The notes under the pieces were generated by a model, which was not told the DNA's origin, ran no database searches, and saw only the letters and a list, made by a program, of their open reading frames with translations. A stretch of 64,000 nt of DNA from Chryseobacterium foetidum (lineage in GTDB: Bacteria > Bacteroidota > Bacteroidia > Flavobacteriales > Weeksellaceae): contig NZ_JAMXIA010000001.1 in NCBI RefSeq assembly GCF_025457425.1, positions 1,860,001-1,924,000 on the forward strand. Reading direction: 5' to 3'. Position 1 is the stretch's first letter, and each line of letters opens with the position of its first letter. Below are positions 63,115 to 64,000 of this stretch, in pieces. The position numbers and the translations under genes were made by a program.

Positions 63115-64000
63115 ATGTCTAAAACTTTTTCCAAAATCAGAAACGCCATAGAATTGTTTAAATCGATTGATTTTGACCAGCTCAGCGAAATTTCACAAAA
63201 AGTAAATCTTCCAAAACTCATGGAAAATTTTTCCAAACTGGATGACAAACAGCTCAGCGGAATGATGAAAATGCTTGACCCGAATAAAAAAACCAGAGAG
63301 CTTCCTCCCATCAATGGCGATTTCTACGACGTTTACCATACATTAACTCCCGAACAGCGCGAAGTTCAGCAGAAAGTGAGAGATTTTATGGAAAAAGAAG
63401 TCAAACCTTTAGTGAATCATTACTGGCTTCGGGACGAATTTCCGCACGAATTGATTCCAAAATTTCAGAAACTTGATATCTGCGGCGTAACCTACGAAGG
63501 CTACGGATGTAAAGGAATGCCGTTTTTAATGGAAGGTGTCATCGCGATGGAAATGGCAAGAATTGATGCTTCGATCGCCACATTCTTTGGAGTGCAGTCT
63601 GGTCTTTCGATGGGCTCAATTTATATTTGCGGTTCGGAAGAGCAGAAACAGAAATGGCTTCCTCAAATGCAGAAATTTGAAAAAATCGGAGCGTTTGGCT
63701 TGACTGAACCTGAAGTAGGTTCCGGAGCGGCGGGTGGTTTAACAGTTACCTGCAAGAAAACTCCGGAAGGCTGGATTTTAAACGGACAGAAAAAATGGAT
63801 CGGGAACGCCACTTTTGCAGACATCATTATTATTTGGGCCAGAGATTTAGATGACGGTGAGGTGAAAGGTTTTATTGTAGAAAAAGATAATCCAGGTTAC
63901 TCGGTCGAAAAAATAAGAGGAAAAATGGCTTTGAGAATTGTTCAAAATGGTTTGATTACATTGAAAGATTGTGTTGTCACTGAAGAAAACCGTTTACAGA
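63115..64000 (+). CDS. Acyl-CoA dehydrogenase family protein, C-terminus cut by window edge
   Basis: From the ATG at 63115 the frame stays open for 295 codons to the right edge. An N-terminal Lys-rich helical stretch of about 65 residues (MSKTFSKIRNAIELFKSIDF) precedes the usual start of the fold (YHTLTPEQREVQQKVRDFME). Signatures include GAFGLTEPEVGSGAAGG and the FAD-contact GWILNGQKKWIGNATFADI. The pattern is closest to the glutaryl-CoA dehydrogenase-like branch. The catalytic Glu, if present, lies beyond the edge. Substrate undetermined. Confidence 0.9.
   Translation, partial: MSKTFSKIRNAIELFKSIDFDQLSEISQKVNLPKLMENFSKLDDKQLSGMMKMLDPNKKTRELPPINGDFYDVYHTLTPEQREVQQKVRDFMEKEVKPLVNHYWLRDEFPHELIPKFQKLDICGVTYEGYGCKGMPFLMEGVIAMEMARIDASIATFFGVQSGLSMGSIYICGSEEQKQKWLPQMQKFEKIGAFGLTEPEVGSGAAGGLTVTCKKTPEGWILNGQKKWIGNATFADIIIIWARDLDDGEVKGFIVEKDNPGYSVEKIRGKMALRIVQNGLITLKDCVVTEENRLQ

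Noticed and set aside
1..64000. CRISPR array, prophage, integron or complete insertion sequence
   Set aside because: I saw no regular direct repeats with spacers, no transposase or integrase, and no phage structural genes on either strand.

Overview
The window reads as the chromosome of a Bacteroidota bacterium, most likely the Weeksellaceae branch of Flavobacteriia (Chryseobacterium-like). Signs of this are the low GC content, start regions with weak Shine-Dalgarno sequences, promoter boxes of the TAnnTTTG type, two secreted proteins with type IX secretion C-terminal sorting domains, a FISUMP domain, and many conserved proteins typical of this group. The species call is inference. I see no tRNA, rRNA, CRISPR array, insertion sequence or prophage. 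Both ends cut a gene: a TruC-type pseudouridine synthase on the left and an acyl-CoA dehydrogenase on the right.

Layout. 1-5.6 kb: truC (partial), small hypothetical genes, glycyl-tRNA synthetase, a serine hydrolase and a YdeI-like protein. 5.9-10.9 kb: a mutagenesis cassette (DnaE-type polymerase and Y-family DinB) divergent from an XRE/S24 LexA-like repressor, with a palindromic operator candidate between them. 11-17.4 kb: prfA and two T9SS-exported proteins (a GH13 alpha-amylase and a FISUMP protein). 17.5-27 kb: AI-2E-type permease, lon, a PpiD-like chaperone, an MCE/MlaD protein and a two-gene Fe-S oxidoreductase. 27-34.2 kb: an accessory stretch with a decayed VapD locus, a polytopic GT-C-like protein, a GT4 glycosyltransferase, a flippase and an asparagine-synthase homologue, probably a small surface-glycan locus. 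34.3-42 kb: serS, a pentapeptide-repeat protein and the rod-shape operon mreB-mreC-mreD-mrdA-rodA. 42.3-48.5 kb: haem genes hemA-hemC and hemD-hemE, with two wall-related exported proteins between the pairs. 48.5-54.9 kb: nitroreductase, cytochrome lipoprotein, MeaB, DUF4251, M48 protease, and an MlaE-MlaF transporter overlapping a beta-barrel gene. 54.9-64 kb: sugar transferase, queE, folD, a ParE-type toxin with its antitoxin, pgi, a Tat-exported GH125 mannosidase, a DUF4349 lipoprotein and the start of an acyl-CoA dehydrogenase.

The most striking non-coding structure is a family of six 33-bp palindromes, each with 15-base arms around a 3-base loop. They differ in sequence while pairing is preserved by matching changes in both arms. 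Two of the intergenic regions holding them also carry a second, longer repeat type. Two toxin-antitoxin loci show decay or odd starts: VapD has lost an internal segment and its small upstream partner looks frameshifted at a run of eight T; the ParE-like toxin keeps its full N-terminal coding sequence but has ATA where a start codon is expected.
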